From: Cutaneotrichosporon cavernicola
Taxonomy: Eukaryota; Basidiomycota; Tremellomycetes; Trichosporonales; Trichosporonaceae
DNA: 64,000 nucleotides
Reading direction: 5' to 3'
Assembly: GCF_030864355.1 (NCBI RefSeq)
Contig: NC_083397.1
Span: 992,001-1,056,000 of the forward strand
In this document: positions 46,569 to 58,406 of the stretch, piece by piece
Position numbering within the stretch: position 1 is the stretch's first letter
How the letters are laid out: the number at the start of each line of letters is the position of its first letter
Program-made: the position numbers and the translations under genes
Notes under the pieces: model-generated
What the model saw: the letters and a program-made list of their open reading frames with translations, nothing else
Databases searched by the model: none
Told to the model about the DNA's origin: nothing

Positions 46569-48221
46569 TCAAGGGCGCTCGTGGTACTCCTGCTCCTCCT
46601 TGAACCTCGACTCCGAGGCGGTCTCAAGGTCGTGGTGGGCGGCGTGGTGGCCGGCGGGGAGGGCGGCGTGGAGCTTGTCCTCTGGCACATCCTCGACGTG
46701 GAGGGTCTGCTCGTCGTCGTAGTTGGTCTCCTTGATGGTGCGGATGACGAGGAGGGCAAGAGGCATCGAGCAGAACATGAGGAGCCACGAAACGATCTGC
46801 TCAGTGAGGTAGGGGGTCTTGACGGCGTCCATGCCAAACGAGATGGCGGCACCGGCAGACTGAACACTCTTGTAGTAGCCGGTCATGCGGGCGAGCTTGA
46901 AGGGGTTGTTGGAGAGCGAAGCCATGATGTAGTAGGCGAGGCCCTGGAAGAGAGAGTCGGTGAAGTAGTACATCTGCGGTCAGAGGATGTTCTGGAGAGA
47001 GGGTATCAGAAGCGCGACACTCACGAAAAGGAGACCGTACGCCTGAGGAGCGTGGCCCTCGTTGTAGTCGAGGCGCCACGACTCCTCCGGGGTGGGGACA
47101 CGCGAGAAGAGCCTCTGGAATGCAACACCGCCGCCCCAGACCGAGCCGACGAAAACGAAAACGACGAGCCAGCCGATCATGGCACGAGTGCGGCGCTGGG
47201 CGGGGATGAGGTCAAGGAGGAAACCGACGAACAGGCCACCGATGACGGCACCGAGGTTGGTGATGAGCGACGAGAGGGCGCGCGAACGGCCGTTGAAGAT
47301 GAAGGGGACAACCGCACCCTGGTACTGGACTGTCAGCGATGTCAAGACGGGAAAAACTCACGGCGTAAAAGTAGTTGCTAGCAAAGAACATGGGGAAGAG
47401 GGCAAGCATGCGCCAGTCCTTGAACTGGCGGAAGAACTCGCGGACCTCCTCCTTGACCGAGAGCGTCGCCTCGAGCTCGACGAGGGTACCGTCTTCACGG
47501 ACAATGTGCTTGGCGGGCAGGACGAGCTGGGAGGCGGCAACACCGCAGAGCATGAGGATGGTAAAGGCCAGGTAGACACCGGTAGAGGCGTTGGGCTCCT
47601 TGCCCTGCTTCCACTGGATGCCGAGGGCAATCGACGCGCCGACGACTGCGCCCATCGAGAAGACGGCCCAGAAGATGCCGAAAGAGCGACCCTTATCCTT
47701 CTCCATAGGGTAGGCCATCATGATTGTGCCCTGAGCAGTCCAAAGAAGACCAGCACAAGCGCCAAGAATGGCACCAGAAACAATGAGGAAAGGACGAACG
47801 TGGTGAACCTGGAGAGCCCAAAGGCCACCGACGTAGATGGGGTAACCGCAAGCACCGATGAAAAGAGTGAGACGCGAGCCGATAACGTTCTGAGCGGTCA
47901 GTGCTAGAAGCAGAAGAGGTGACTCACGTGGACCGAACCGGAGACGAAGCCGACCAGGCAGAACATGGCGTAAAGAAGAGACGAGGTAATGTCCACGAGC
48001 GAGACGTCCTGCGCACCACCTGCGCCGAGGTTGGAAATGGCGTTGAACATGCCCGGGGTAAGGAAGCACACGAAACCGATCAGGAAGACCTGGACCTTGG
48101 GCGAGTTGTCTGAGGTCAGGCACTGGATCTAAGGCTTTGTCTGTTTGTCGGGAAACTTACATCGCACGCTACCGATCTTGAGCGATGCAAGGCGCTCGCC
48201 GAAAGATGAAAAGCGACCCAT
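46569..48221 (-). CDS. UNC93-like major facilitator superfamily protein
   Basis: Multi-pass MFS protein of the UNC93-like (DUF895) group, common in fungi. Exons are 48221-48161, 48109-47928, 47889-47362, 47324-47025 and 46973-46569 (491 aa). The N-terminal signature follows the usual pattern: VRYNSPKVQVFLIGFVCFLT, then GMFNAISNLGAGG. Next come GSRLTLFIGACGYPIYVGGL, GLLWTAQGTIMMAYP with EKDKGRSFGIFWAVFSMGA, and FFASNYFYAYQGAVVPFIFN. About eleven to twelve helices are visible. The C-terminal tail is hydrophilic and His/Glu-rich (AGHHAAHHDLE). Substrate unknown; a regulator or transporter role is inferred from family only. The introns are 35-51 nt. Confidence 0.92.
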
Positions 48222-50835
48222 TGTCGTTGTTGAGAGCTAGTGCTCGCGGAGAGTAAAGGAAGGTGTGGGAGGGGTGTCAGGCGACTTGAAAAAGCGACCG
48301 AGATAGATAAGTGTCTGTCGAGTGTCGAGCGACTGTCGAGAGGAAGGCGCTGCTGAAGTTGAGTGATGAGCAGTCGACCACCTCTGACGTGAGTTTATAA
48401 CTTGTTGTCTTGTCTTGTCTTGCATGGTTGTGATTGCGTTGACGGTGGTGGCAAGCGCGGCGCGAGATGATTGAAATTGCGGCGCGATCGCCGCTCCTCC
48501 AAAAGTGGAAAGTTGTGCCCTGAAGGTTGTTGAGCCATCAGAGATTGAAGTGTGGCCGGGGAAATCTGGCTATTACAATGCCGTAACTTGGATGGCTTGA
48601 GGCCGATGGAGCGGGGCCTTGAACTGTAGGGTGAGAGTGCCTGCGTGGGGGAAAGGCCGAGAACGACAAACTCAGAAGGTAATAGGTATTCCGGAGTTTT
48701 CGCCGCAGCCACATGATGCCACCAAAGCTACCGGACGGCGCATGGTCCATACCTCGTGTCCTTGCCCTGCCCCCTCTCACTAACCAGTGGGCCCCCTAAT
48801 GCCAGCCAGACGAGCACACGCTCGTGCATTGGAGTTGAAACTATCAGACATTTGGTAAGGGCCAGGTCATTGAGCGATCAAAGCCGTCGGATTCTCCACA
48901 TCATGACCGGCTCTCGGATAAGCGCCTATGCCACATCTCATCTCATCAATCTCATAGGTAATATCTAATAGAACTTGCACGCTATTTTTATTCATCGCGT
49001 GCGGCTTCATGTACATTCGGCAGTCACGCTGCCTCACTTGCCTCATTGCTGACATCTTAGGCACCCTCTTGCCTTCTTCGGCTTCGATCGCGGTAACTGT
49101 TGCTCGAGGGCGAAAAAATCCGATTATCCAGGGACCCCGCAAAGTGGAGGACTTTGCGGGGCACCCTCTTTCCCTTATTCCCCAATCAGGTCACCATCAC
49201 CCATTTACTTTTCGGCCAACTCGCCGCATTCTCCAGCCTTGGCTGGCCAAGATCGCAGAGCGCTGCATCAGCGCCCTGTCGGCTGTCGGGTTCCGAGATA
49301 TATTGCAAGCTCCTATCGTTAACAGTGCGTTGTATCCGGTGGAGCAGTTGTCGACGGTGCACTCGCCGCGGGACGCGGTGGCTCGCCGATCTGAAGCCTG
49401 CCGCTAATTCGAGCTCACTGCCGAGAATGGGGATGACAATGACGGCGCCGACTGTCGAGGATGCGCCGCAGAGGTGCTGGCGTGACACGAATACTTGGGG
49501 AAACGAAGGGTACAGTGCTTGGGGCCGAGGTCGCGAGTGGAGCCGCTATTACGCGGGAACACGATCTCTGCTTAATATGGCGTAATGTCGGTTGTTCGTT
49601 GAGGAGACTGATTCCAAGTGGAGTGATGGCGACTGAGAATGACTGGGAGCTGGAGAGGTGAGGCGGGCCAAGCCGCTGGCACTTGATCGAGGGGAGCTGC
49701 CGCGGATTCGTCACTGCTTCAAGTCCTCCATGTCTCCAGAGCACATGTCCTGCACTGTTCGTCCTGCACAGACTCGCCCTCGGCCCTGCGCCTGCCTTTC
49801 ACTTTCTCACTTCACGCTCGCACCATCAGATCTCAGGACGCCCATCCACCAATATTCCAGAAGCCCAAGTACGCTAGGCCCAGACCATGCCCAGGCCATG
49901 TCGATTTCTTAGAACCGGGTTAAGCTGTCGGGTCAGGAAAAAAAGTTCTATCGACCCGGTCTCACATCAGCACCTTGATCTCACCTCAGCACAGCACATC
50001 GACCTGCGTAGCGCAGGGTGAGTTTGGCGAGCATCCTGTGGCGTGTGCACCTAACAGGTGCATATGTAGAGGCGGGCGGAGATGGCCCAAAAAGCGCCGC
50101 CTAATCCTACCCGACCGAAAGTGTCCGATGGTTAGTGCTCGAGCCGGGATTGGACCATTGTCCTCGGTCTGAGTTTGGGCCTGGAGAGCTTATCAGGAGG
50201 AATGGCCCAGCTATTTTCAAGGCTCCAAACGCCAAACGCCCGAGCAAGGGGATCACGGGGTCGAGACTAAGGTCTGTGAATAAACCTTGGCTGGCACTAC
50301 GGCATGCACGCCATGGCGAGTACCCGTACGCCCGTGTGCACGCCCAAAGAACACTCGGGAGTGGGGGATCTCTGGGACTATGGAGAGCTGCCAGCGTCCT
50401 GCATCCTGCATGGAAAGTGACATGAGTGACTTGACTGGGCCACAGGATGACAAGGATGACGGCTGGGTGGAGTTCGGAAGGCGAGGCAAAGGGGTAAATG
50501 TGTCAACGATTCATGTGCCAACAAACGCTCCTGACAGCCTCTGATGTGCCTCTTGACCCTCCTGATCTCATGATCTCCTAATCTGTGGACCTGCAGGATC
50601 AAACCCCCAATCAAGTAACGACAGAACGTCTCATGTTGAGGTCCTGGACTGGTCTCCTGCTCAGCTGGCCACAAGCCACGAGTCACTGAGGTCTCCAAGT
50701 TTGTTGCATGCCAACGAAACCCCTCCCCTCCATAAGACATGATACATCCAGTGCCTTGGCAACGCTGCTACTGTTATTCCATCCTTCTTGCTCACTTGTT
50801 CACTTGTACAAACACTCCATTCTCACCACTTCACC
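48222..50835. other. 2.6-kb region without a recognisable gene
   Basis: The longest gene-free stretch of the window, between two divergent genes. Reading frames up to about 160 aa exist on both strands but overlap and show no conserved blocks, signal peptides or splice-linked partners. No tRNA, rRNA or terminal inverted repeats were found by eye. Confidence 0.5.
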
Positions 50836-51893
50836 ATGCCGTCGTGGATCCAAAGCGTGCTCAACACCTGTCCGCTGGCGGCAAAGTTCAAGGGCGACCG
50901 TCTCCCCATCCCTGCCGAACTCGGTCAATTGCCATACTTTCAAAAGCGTTTCAAGAACAAGTACGCCCACTTGTACAAAGCGCACGATGAGCGGGGACTC
51001 AAGTGCCCAATGGACGTCAAGACAATGGAGGACATTGTATCGTTCTGTCAGCACGTCTTGCGGTCGGACGATATCGTCCGTTCTACCAAGGACGTTGCGC
51101 GCGTATTCCTAGCCCGCGTATTGAACGTGTACAATGGTGAGTGTGTAGTGTGTTGGGCATCACTGACTCGACAGCGCAGAACCCAGTACGCGGGTCGATG
51201 GATGAGGACATTTTCGACCAGACTGGCCACCTCAAGAACGAGGGGTCGAAAACACAAGCACAAGCGCAAGCGCAACCCCCCATAAAAGGGGACGAGGTGC
51301 AGGAAAAGTCTGCCGCACCGGCCCTTGCCGCAGAGCAGACAGACGAGCTCGAGGCAGCGGCGATGCGCCTCTCAGTGGACCAGGACCGGCGGAGGATGAG
51401 GCGGCTGGAGAGGCATATCGTCAAGCTCGAGGCACGACTGACTCTCCTGGAACCCGATAGTGATGAAGATTCAAACAGTCCGGGAAACACCGGACCAGCC
51501 AAGCCGTCCCTCGACGTTGTCCGTGACATTGAGAAAGAACGTAACCTCACAACCGGTGTCGCGGTCGCGCGCACGGGTTCCGCCGCAACTTCTGGGGCGC
51601 ACACACGAACACCATCGTCGGGTCTCACGCGCAACGAATCGGGTGCGACGGCCAACAGCAACGGGGCAGTGGGAAAGGAAAAGGACAAAGACAAGGACGT
51701 ACTTGTACGCGAAAAGGAGCGGGACCGTGAGAAGATGGACCGTGACGGACCGCGCGACAAGGACCTACGCGAGGCCAAGATCCTCCTCCGAGAAATGCCT
51801 ATCATCAAGAAGCTGGGACGGGGGACCACATCTCCTTCTCTGCGCACACCACCCCAGCTCCGAACGCCACCTCCGCCACCGGCGTTGCGCTAG
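50836..51893 (+). CDS. hypothetical protein with charged C-terminal half, 339 aa
   Basis: Exons are 50836-51136 and 51175-51893, with a 38-nt intron. The N-terminal 100 residues look folded and helical (MPSWIQSVLNTCPLAAKFKG, ELGQLPYFQKRFKNKYAHLY, MDVKTMEDIVSFCQHVLRSD). A coiled-coil segment (DQDRRRMRRLERHIVKLEAR) lies in the middle. A Ser/Thr/Asn-rich linker is followed by a Lys/Glu/Asp/Arg-rich stretch (KEKDKDKDVLVREKERDREK) and a proline-rich end (LRTPPQLRTPPPPPALR). The charged run is like those of nuclear RNA-processing or chromatin factors, but this is only a compositional hint. No family recognised. Confidence 0.75.
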
Positions 51894-52861
51894 TTGCACT
51901 ATTATTCCACCGTTTAATTGTTTCGAACTCTTAACATTGGACTCGGACACTGTAGCTTTTCATGACATGCACCGCCACTCATTATGATTTCCACTCCCTT
52001 GTTGACATCGGGTGTAAGTGCAGGGCCAATGGCGGAGTGGGAGAGTGACGTCGGTGATGTTATTGTACAGTAACATGAGTTGTTCCTGCTTTCGACTCGA
52101 CTCTTCAACTCGCCTCTCACTTTGATCCTCTTGCAAAAGGGGAATTACGTCAAGCCTACGTCAAGCCGCAATCTCAAACATCAGACGTGAGACGCCAACC
52201 CCAAAGCCCCTTGCATCCACATGAAGAAGGGTGTGGTCATCTACCCAAAGTGGTAATGGAGTCCAAGTCGGGTCCGACATGACCGTTCACTGTCACTGTA
52301 ACCTCGTGACGACATGACTTGATTTCCAAAGCCGACAGCAATATCTAACCCCAAAGCCGCAAGCCCAGCTACTCAGCCCAAGATAATGGCCTTGGCAACA
52401 TGGCCGTGCCAGTTCACTCCGCACGCCACATGCCGTCTTCACAACATTGCCCAAAGTAACCGGCTGAAACGTCGTACATTCCGAGTCAGAAGACGGCAGA
52501 ACGCCTCTACGTGAGAGCTCACATAGCCCTACCTTTTCCCAGACTGGCATCAAGAGCACGCGTCAACTAGGTGCTGCTGTCCAAGTCGGTGCTCTTGGCC
52601 TCATGCGCAGATGTGTTGCGGAAACGAAGGAGTAAACACGACTCTCTGGTAAACCAGAGCCGAGTGCGGTCTACACGCCGCTAGGGCCTGGCCCAGGCGG
52701 AGCCCCTCGAGTTGAACAGTTCACCGTCGACATGGCGACCACCGCAGGGTGTGACAAAATGGCTTTAGTTCAACCGAGCATAAGAGCTGAGGGAAGTGGG
52801 TACAAATGCAATGGGCCAGTCCGGAGTCTATTTATGGTTGTTGAGTGTGGCTAGCTAGGTT
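51894..52861. other. convergent intergenic region
   Basis: Nearly 1 kb between two 3' ends. No gene recognised. Confidence 0.4.
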
Positions 52862-54286
52862 CTATGTGGGTTTGACTTTGGGTGGGGTCGGCGTCTCGTG
52901 GTCCACAGGTGGGTCGGCGAGTGGTCGCGCCGAGCTCACCTGTTCCACGACGGACTCCTCGACGCCCACCGTCTCCACACCGTCGTCGGCCTCGGTACCA
53001 TCGCGATTGCGCAGCGCGAACGGCTGTCCCGGGAGCTCGCTGATGAGCCGCTGCACCTCGGTATCGTTGTGTCCCAGGCCGAGCCAGCCGGCGCGCAGGC
53101 CGTTGGCCACGACCGTCTTGAGGGCCTTCTCGAGGGCGTCACTCCTGCAGGGTATGCCGTTCGTGGAATGGATCGATTGGTGTGGGATTGGAGGAGATTA
53201 TAGTGTCGAGTGCCGGTAAGACGTGGTGTGTCAGCCTCTGCACACTGTACAACGAGTCGCAGACAAACGGAAGGGTGGTTGAATGTTGGTACTCGTCGCC
53301 ACACAACTGCCATTCGCTTCGCCAGCCTCAATCAGAACACCATCTGACGCGCATACACCACACTCTCGCCCTCCTTCCACGACGGTCACTACACCTCCGC
53401 ACCCATATCCAAGTGCCGCATCCCTGCGCCGCACCTAAACGGAGAGCGCAATCGGCAGTCCGCTGCGCGCGCGAACACACAACTCAGACTTCTCACCCAC
53501 GCCATCAGCCACTCACCTCTCCTGCAAATGCTGGACGTCCTGGGCCGCGTGTTCGTTGAGCTTCTCCACCGCCTCCTCGAGGTCCTCCAGTCGTTCAGCA
53601 ACGAGATCGCGTCGCTTGACGTTCTTCCGCGACGAGCGGTACGTTTCACCCAGTACCAGGGACGCGCCGAGAGCGAAAAGGAACGTCTCTGCCATCATTG
53701 ATGCGCCATTCTGCACGGCCCTTAGTGTCAGCGACTATGAGCGGTCATCAGCCCACTTGGCCTCGTTGAGAGGCTTGATGTTCCTAGCCTCCTCGTTGAG
53801 CAACCCCATGCGCATGCGCGCCTCCGTGCGATGCATCGCCTGCAGTCAGAGGTCGTGGTCAAAAATGTGCGTACCTGCGCGAAATTGATGCAAATGCGAC
53901 GAAACCTCTCATGACTAAAAGGCGCATGTTGTAGACACGGGTATGGGAGAGCCGGGTGGAGGGATCAACAGATACGTTCCATGTTCAATGGTGGCGCCAA
54001 TGAGAGAAGGTGTGGAATGCCAAGGACCGAGGCGGAGTGGGGCGAGCGGCCGAGAGATAGGAAAAGTGGTGTGACCCAAGATTGAGTATGTAGGAAGCCA
54101 CAGTTGTCACGCGTCAGCTCTTGGCAACGGCAACAGGTAACAAGACGTGGCGTCGACTCACGTCACGGCCTGCTGCTTGATGGTTGCGGCAATCGGCTTG
54201 GCCAGCGTCTGCACGTCAGCATGTCCCCAGTTCCAACAGAGTCAGCCCACCTTTACGGCCAAGCTGAAGATCTTGATCGATGCCAT
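52862..54286 (-). CDS. OPA3: OPA3-like mitochondrial membrane protein
   Basis: OPA3 family, mitochondrial membrane protein affecting mitochondrial shape and lipid metabolism in animals. Six exons (54286-54251, 54208-54162, 53914-53875, 53839-53757, 53720-53517, 53144-52862) give 230 aa. The N-terminus is MASIKIFSLAVKTLAKPIAA, followed by HERFRRICINFAQAMHRTEA and RMGLLNEEARNIKPLNEAKA. The family's glycine-containing membrane stretch, NGASMMAETFLFALGASLVL, leads to a coiled coil (ERLEDLEEAVEKLNEHAAQD). The C-terminal 60 residues are acidic and unconserved. Introns 2 and 5 are 247 and 372 nt, longer than most here. It is divergent from PHO89. Confidence 0.93.
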
Positions 54287-56019
54287 TGTCGCGTGAGCAG
54301 CGTTGGCAGAGACGAGTAGACGATGGTAATGACGACTAAAGTTCTGGATGTATCGGTGACGAAGCGAGCCAACAGAGGGAGGGTTTAGGCGATCGGCTGG
54401 CCCCGCACATTGCCACATGGCCTCCACCACTGCCACCAAACCAAACACGCGTCACTTCGGCATCGAGAATGTCCCTCACCAAACCATCCAATACACCGCT
54501 GATAACAAGCCAACATGAAGACATCCCCACAGTTCCACAAGCTCGTCAGGATAGATAACTGGGACCTCCAACTGCTAAGACGCCAAGATGCGCCAAGCGG
54601 CCAAGACCATGAATGCTTCTCTTACAAATGCGTGACTCGACGTCCTCTTCTGACCATCACCACCATTACCAAATGGGTTTAGAAGGCTGTACCATGGATA
54701 CCATGGAGCAATTACAAAAAGTTGGTGGCCCGGGATAAGCACGTGACTTGTGGTTGGATTGAGAATTGACCATTACAGCCTTGATTTCGATTGGCGCTAC
54801 AGAAGCGGCCGTCTCTTACGCCTTACGAAAAAGGCGAACAAAACTTGCTCCTTGTCCTCTTTCGCCTCTCGGATTCCCGGCGGTTTGTCGATCCTAAGAC
54901 GCTCAGACAACATGTGGTGGATGGCCATATAACATGATGCAGGTCGGCAGTGCATGGCTCGGCACTCGCCGCTCAAGAACGTGCGAGCATGTCCAGTTCC
55001 AAGTTTGGAAAGAGACTGGAATACCAAGCCAGAGTGATGCTAAACAGGGCGGAAGAGCTGCGGATTTGATGCAAGTCTAGTATCTGTCGTGCTTGGCGTT
55101 TTCAAGGAACTGGGCTAATATGGCTAAATGGTAGTCAGATTCGATTGATTAGGCCGAGACTTTCCTTCTTCCTTCTACCGTTCGACTTGGCTTTCCAATT
55201 TTCGCCTTAATCCCTATGTGTCACCTCGTGCACATCAACCCCACCAATAAGCAATGGCCCATTGCCCGATATCCCAAGTTATAGATGTGCCCTTGTTCGG
55301 GATCGCAAAATTCCAAGGACGCGCCAACACAGTCGCGTGGCGGCTGTTCGGCTGTGTGTCGGCCGGTGGCTGGTGGACGCTGTCAAAGGTTGTGACAAAC
55401 GTGCGTTCTCAAAAGTCTTGGCCCACTCACGAACCCATCAAACTCGTCGTTCCACCATTCCCTGCGGATCAAATCGTTCAGAACACTGCCTTAGCTTACA
55501 TGGTATTAACCAAGTTGCATACTGAAGGAATCTCACCGCTTTACAGCTTTACGTGCCTGACGCCGCCAGATCCGTAGTGGCATATTCAGGTTCCGTGGCA
55601 CTTGATAATGTTGACAGAAACCGCCGACACGAGTCTTGGCCACGCACGTTCGATGCTCGAGAGCACCGAAATAACGATCCCATGCTCGGCCTCGTGTGAC
55701 CACAGTCGCCCACCCGTCGGCAGCGGCGGTCCAGAATGCTCTCTGGTGCGAGCTGGGAGCAAGTACTGCATGAGAGAGATTGATTCTCTCTCCTCACGGC
55801 TCACCGACTCCTTCCGTCTTCAGCGGCACACTAGATAAAAGGACCTGCCATCATCACGCTAAGCCATCTCATCCTTCACATCTGCCCTCTCCAAAACACG
55901 CACTTGCGTTCGCCAGCCCCAACGACCAAAAGGGAGGCTCCTTTTTTCCCACAACTCATCTCCCACCCTCACAACTTGGTCACTCCTTCTTCTAGTGTCC
56001 ACAGACCTTCACCGCCACC
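54287..56019. other. 1.7-kb divergent intergenic region, OPA3 / PHO89
   Basis: No gene recognised. A CACGTG element at about 54740-54745 is the core bound by Pho4-type bHLH factors in other fungi, but it lies about 1.3 kb from the PHO89 start, so a role is speculative. The last 150 bp before PHO89 are CT/CA-rich leader. Confidence 0.4.
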
Positions 56020-58052
56020 ATGCCGCTTCATCAATATGATTATGTCTTGGCGATCGGTACAATGTTCGCCGTCCTTGATGCGTACAACAACGGTGCTAGT
56101 GAGTACAGTGGTGGTCTTCTTGTTTTTTTTTTTTGGCTTTGGCTTGCGTAATGCCTTGGCCTTTGGTGGATGACTGGTTCATCGGTTCTGGTCTGGACCC
56201 AGTCCGAAAATGTAACTAACATTTCACAGACGATGTTGCCAACGCTTGGGCGACCTCGGTCTCGTCGCGCTCTGTCTCCTACAGGCAAGCAATGATCTTC
56301 GGCACCATCTTCGAGATGCTCGGTGCCATCACCGTCGGTGCTCGTACTGCCGACACAATCAAGAACGGTATTATTCCCAACTCGGCCTTTAGGGGTGACG
56401 CAGGTGTTCAGATGCTTGCCTTTACCTGCGCCCTCGTCGCCGCTTCTTCTTGGGTCATGTGGTGCACGCGCCACTCCGCTCACGTCTCTTCAACCTACTC
56501 GCTCATTTCCGCCGTCGCTGGCGTTGGTATTGCCACTGTCGGAGCTAAGAACGTTCGGTGGGGCTGGTACGGGGTGAGTATAATGCTAGAGTACAGCTGA
56601 CATTCAGGGCAAGGGCCTCGGTGCCATCTTTGCTGGTCTCGGAATGGCGCCTGCTGCGGCAGGCTGCTTCGGTGCCATCATTTTCTCTTTGATTCGCCTT
56701 GTCGTCCACGTTCGTCGCAACCCCGTCAAGTGGGCTGTCTTCACATCTCCTGTCTGGTTCCTTGTCGCTGGAACCATCTGCACCCTGTCCATTGTCTACA
56801 AGGGCTCGCCTAACCTTAAGCTCAACAAGAAGCCCGGTTGGTACATCGCCTCGGTCACCCTTGGTGTCGGCTTTGGTCTCGCACTTCTCTCGGCTCTCAC
56901 CTTTGTTCCTTACCTTTACTGCCTTGTCATCAACAAGGACAAGGACATTCGCTGGTACCACATGTTCCTGGGCCCTCTCAACTTCAAGCGTCCCCGCCCC
57001 GAGGGCGAGGACAACCAGGCTCGTGTCCGTGACTACGCTGTTGTTCAGCACGACGCGGACTTTGCCGATGAGAAGACCCTCGCTGGTGTCGAGTCCCCCG
57101 ACGATGAAGCTTTCAAGCAGCTCCCTCCTGCCGCCCTTGACGGTACCCCCAACATCATGACCACCCCTGCCACACTTGTCGGCCGTGAGAGCCAGCAGCT
57201 TTCGTACCGCGAGATCATGGCCCGCAACGAGGAGCGCTTCCACGCCAAGCTCCGCAAGAAGCGCGGTCCTCTCGGCTGGGCGATGCGCACTCTGCACGAG
57301 AACCCCATCGGCAAGGGCGAGATCTACGAGAGGCACAACATCATTGCTTTCATCAAGCGTATCCCTGCCTACGTCGTCTGCGGTGCTCTGTACGGTCTTC
57401 ACTACGACATCCACGCTGCCCAGTCCGGTGTCTCGGGTACCCCGGAGGGTGATCGCATGGAGCGCGTCTACAGCCACGCCAAGAAGTACTCCAACGAGGT
57501 CGAGCACACCTACTCCTTCGTCCAGGTCCTCACCGCTTGCACTGCCTCCTTCGCCCACGGTGCCAACGACATTGGCAATGCCGCCGGTCCCTGGGCCGTC
57601 ATCTACACCGCCTGGAAGACCGGCAACGCCGCGGCTGCCAAGGCTCCCGTTCCCATCTGGCAGCTCGTTTTCCTTTCGGCCACCATCTCCCTTGGCCTGG
57701 TGACTTACGGGTAAGTTTCTGCAAGGACAAAAGCTAACTCTACAGCTACAACATTATGAAGGTCATGGGCAACAAGATCACTTACCACTCGCCCTCGCGT
57801 GGTTGCTCGATGGAGATGGGCGCGGCCATCACCGTCCTCGTCTTCTCGCAGTACTCGCTTCCTGTCTCCACCTCCATGTGCATCACCGGCGCCACCGTCG
57901 GTGTTGGTCTCTGCAACGGTACCCTCAAGGCCGTCAACTTCCAGCGTATCGGCCTCTTGGTGTTGGCCTGGATCATGACCATCCCCGTCGCAGGTACCAT
58001 TGCCGGTGTCCTCATGGGCATCGTCCTCAACGCTCCTCACTTCAAGGTTTAA
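56020..58052 (+). CDS. PHO89: Na+/phosphate symporter, PHO89-type
   Basis: High-affinity plasma-membrane phosphate transporter of the PiT family. Exons are 56020-56098, 56230-56573, 56608-57710 and 57746-58052 (610 aa). The two inverted PiT signatures are intact: NNGANDVANAWATSVSSRSV near residue 24 and FAHGANDIGNAAGPWAVIYT in the second half. About ten to twelve helices are split by a large cytosolic loop of about 200 residues (KRPRPEGEDNQARVRDYAVV ... LRKKRGPLGWAMRTLHENPI). The C-terminal helices include MEMGAAITVLVFSQYSLPVS and TSMCITGATVGVGLCNGTLK. The first donor (GTGAGTACAG) gives a 131-nt intron with a T10 run. Codon bias is strong, suggesting high expression. It is likely phosphate-starvation regulated by family; no proven site seen. 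Confidence 0.96.
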
Positions 58053-58406
58053 TCGGAGGAGTTTGAGTGGGTTTGCCAAGTCGCTCGTGCCTCATGAGAG
58101 TACCGATGCTAGAGCTCGACTAATTGATATATATATTCTATATTTTGGATGCCACTGTGCATGTGTAGAGTTCTGCTCCCTGCAATATCCTCCAGGACTA
58201 ACCATAGTACAACAGCTGCAATTCCATTGATTGAATTGAGTAGCTGATGCCACATCTAGGAGGACCATTTCCTCCACTCCCTTTATCCCAGATCCGAGAT
58301 TAACCGATATCCGACGGAATGTGGAGCACTATATCAACAATCCCCCTCCCAACTCTTGAATAAAACTCCTTTTAACAACAGCATACAAGGCAATGCTGCT
58401 CAACCC
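58053..58406. other. intergenic region
   Basis: 3' flank of PHO89 and promoter of the RdRP gene. No gene recognised. Confidence 0.4.

Noticed and set aside
55254..55577. 107-aa open frame upstream of PHO89
   Set aside because: It has a true ATG but no conserved motif, and codon bias is unlike the highly biased genes nearby.
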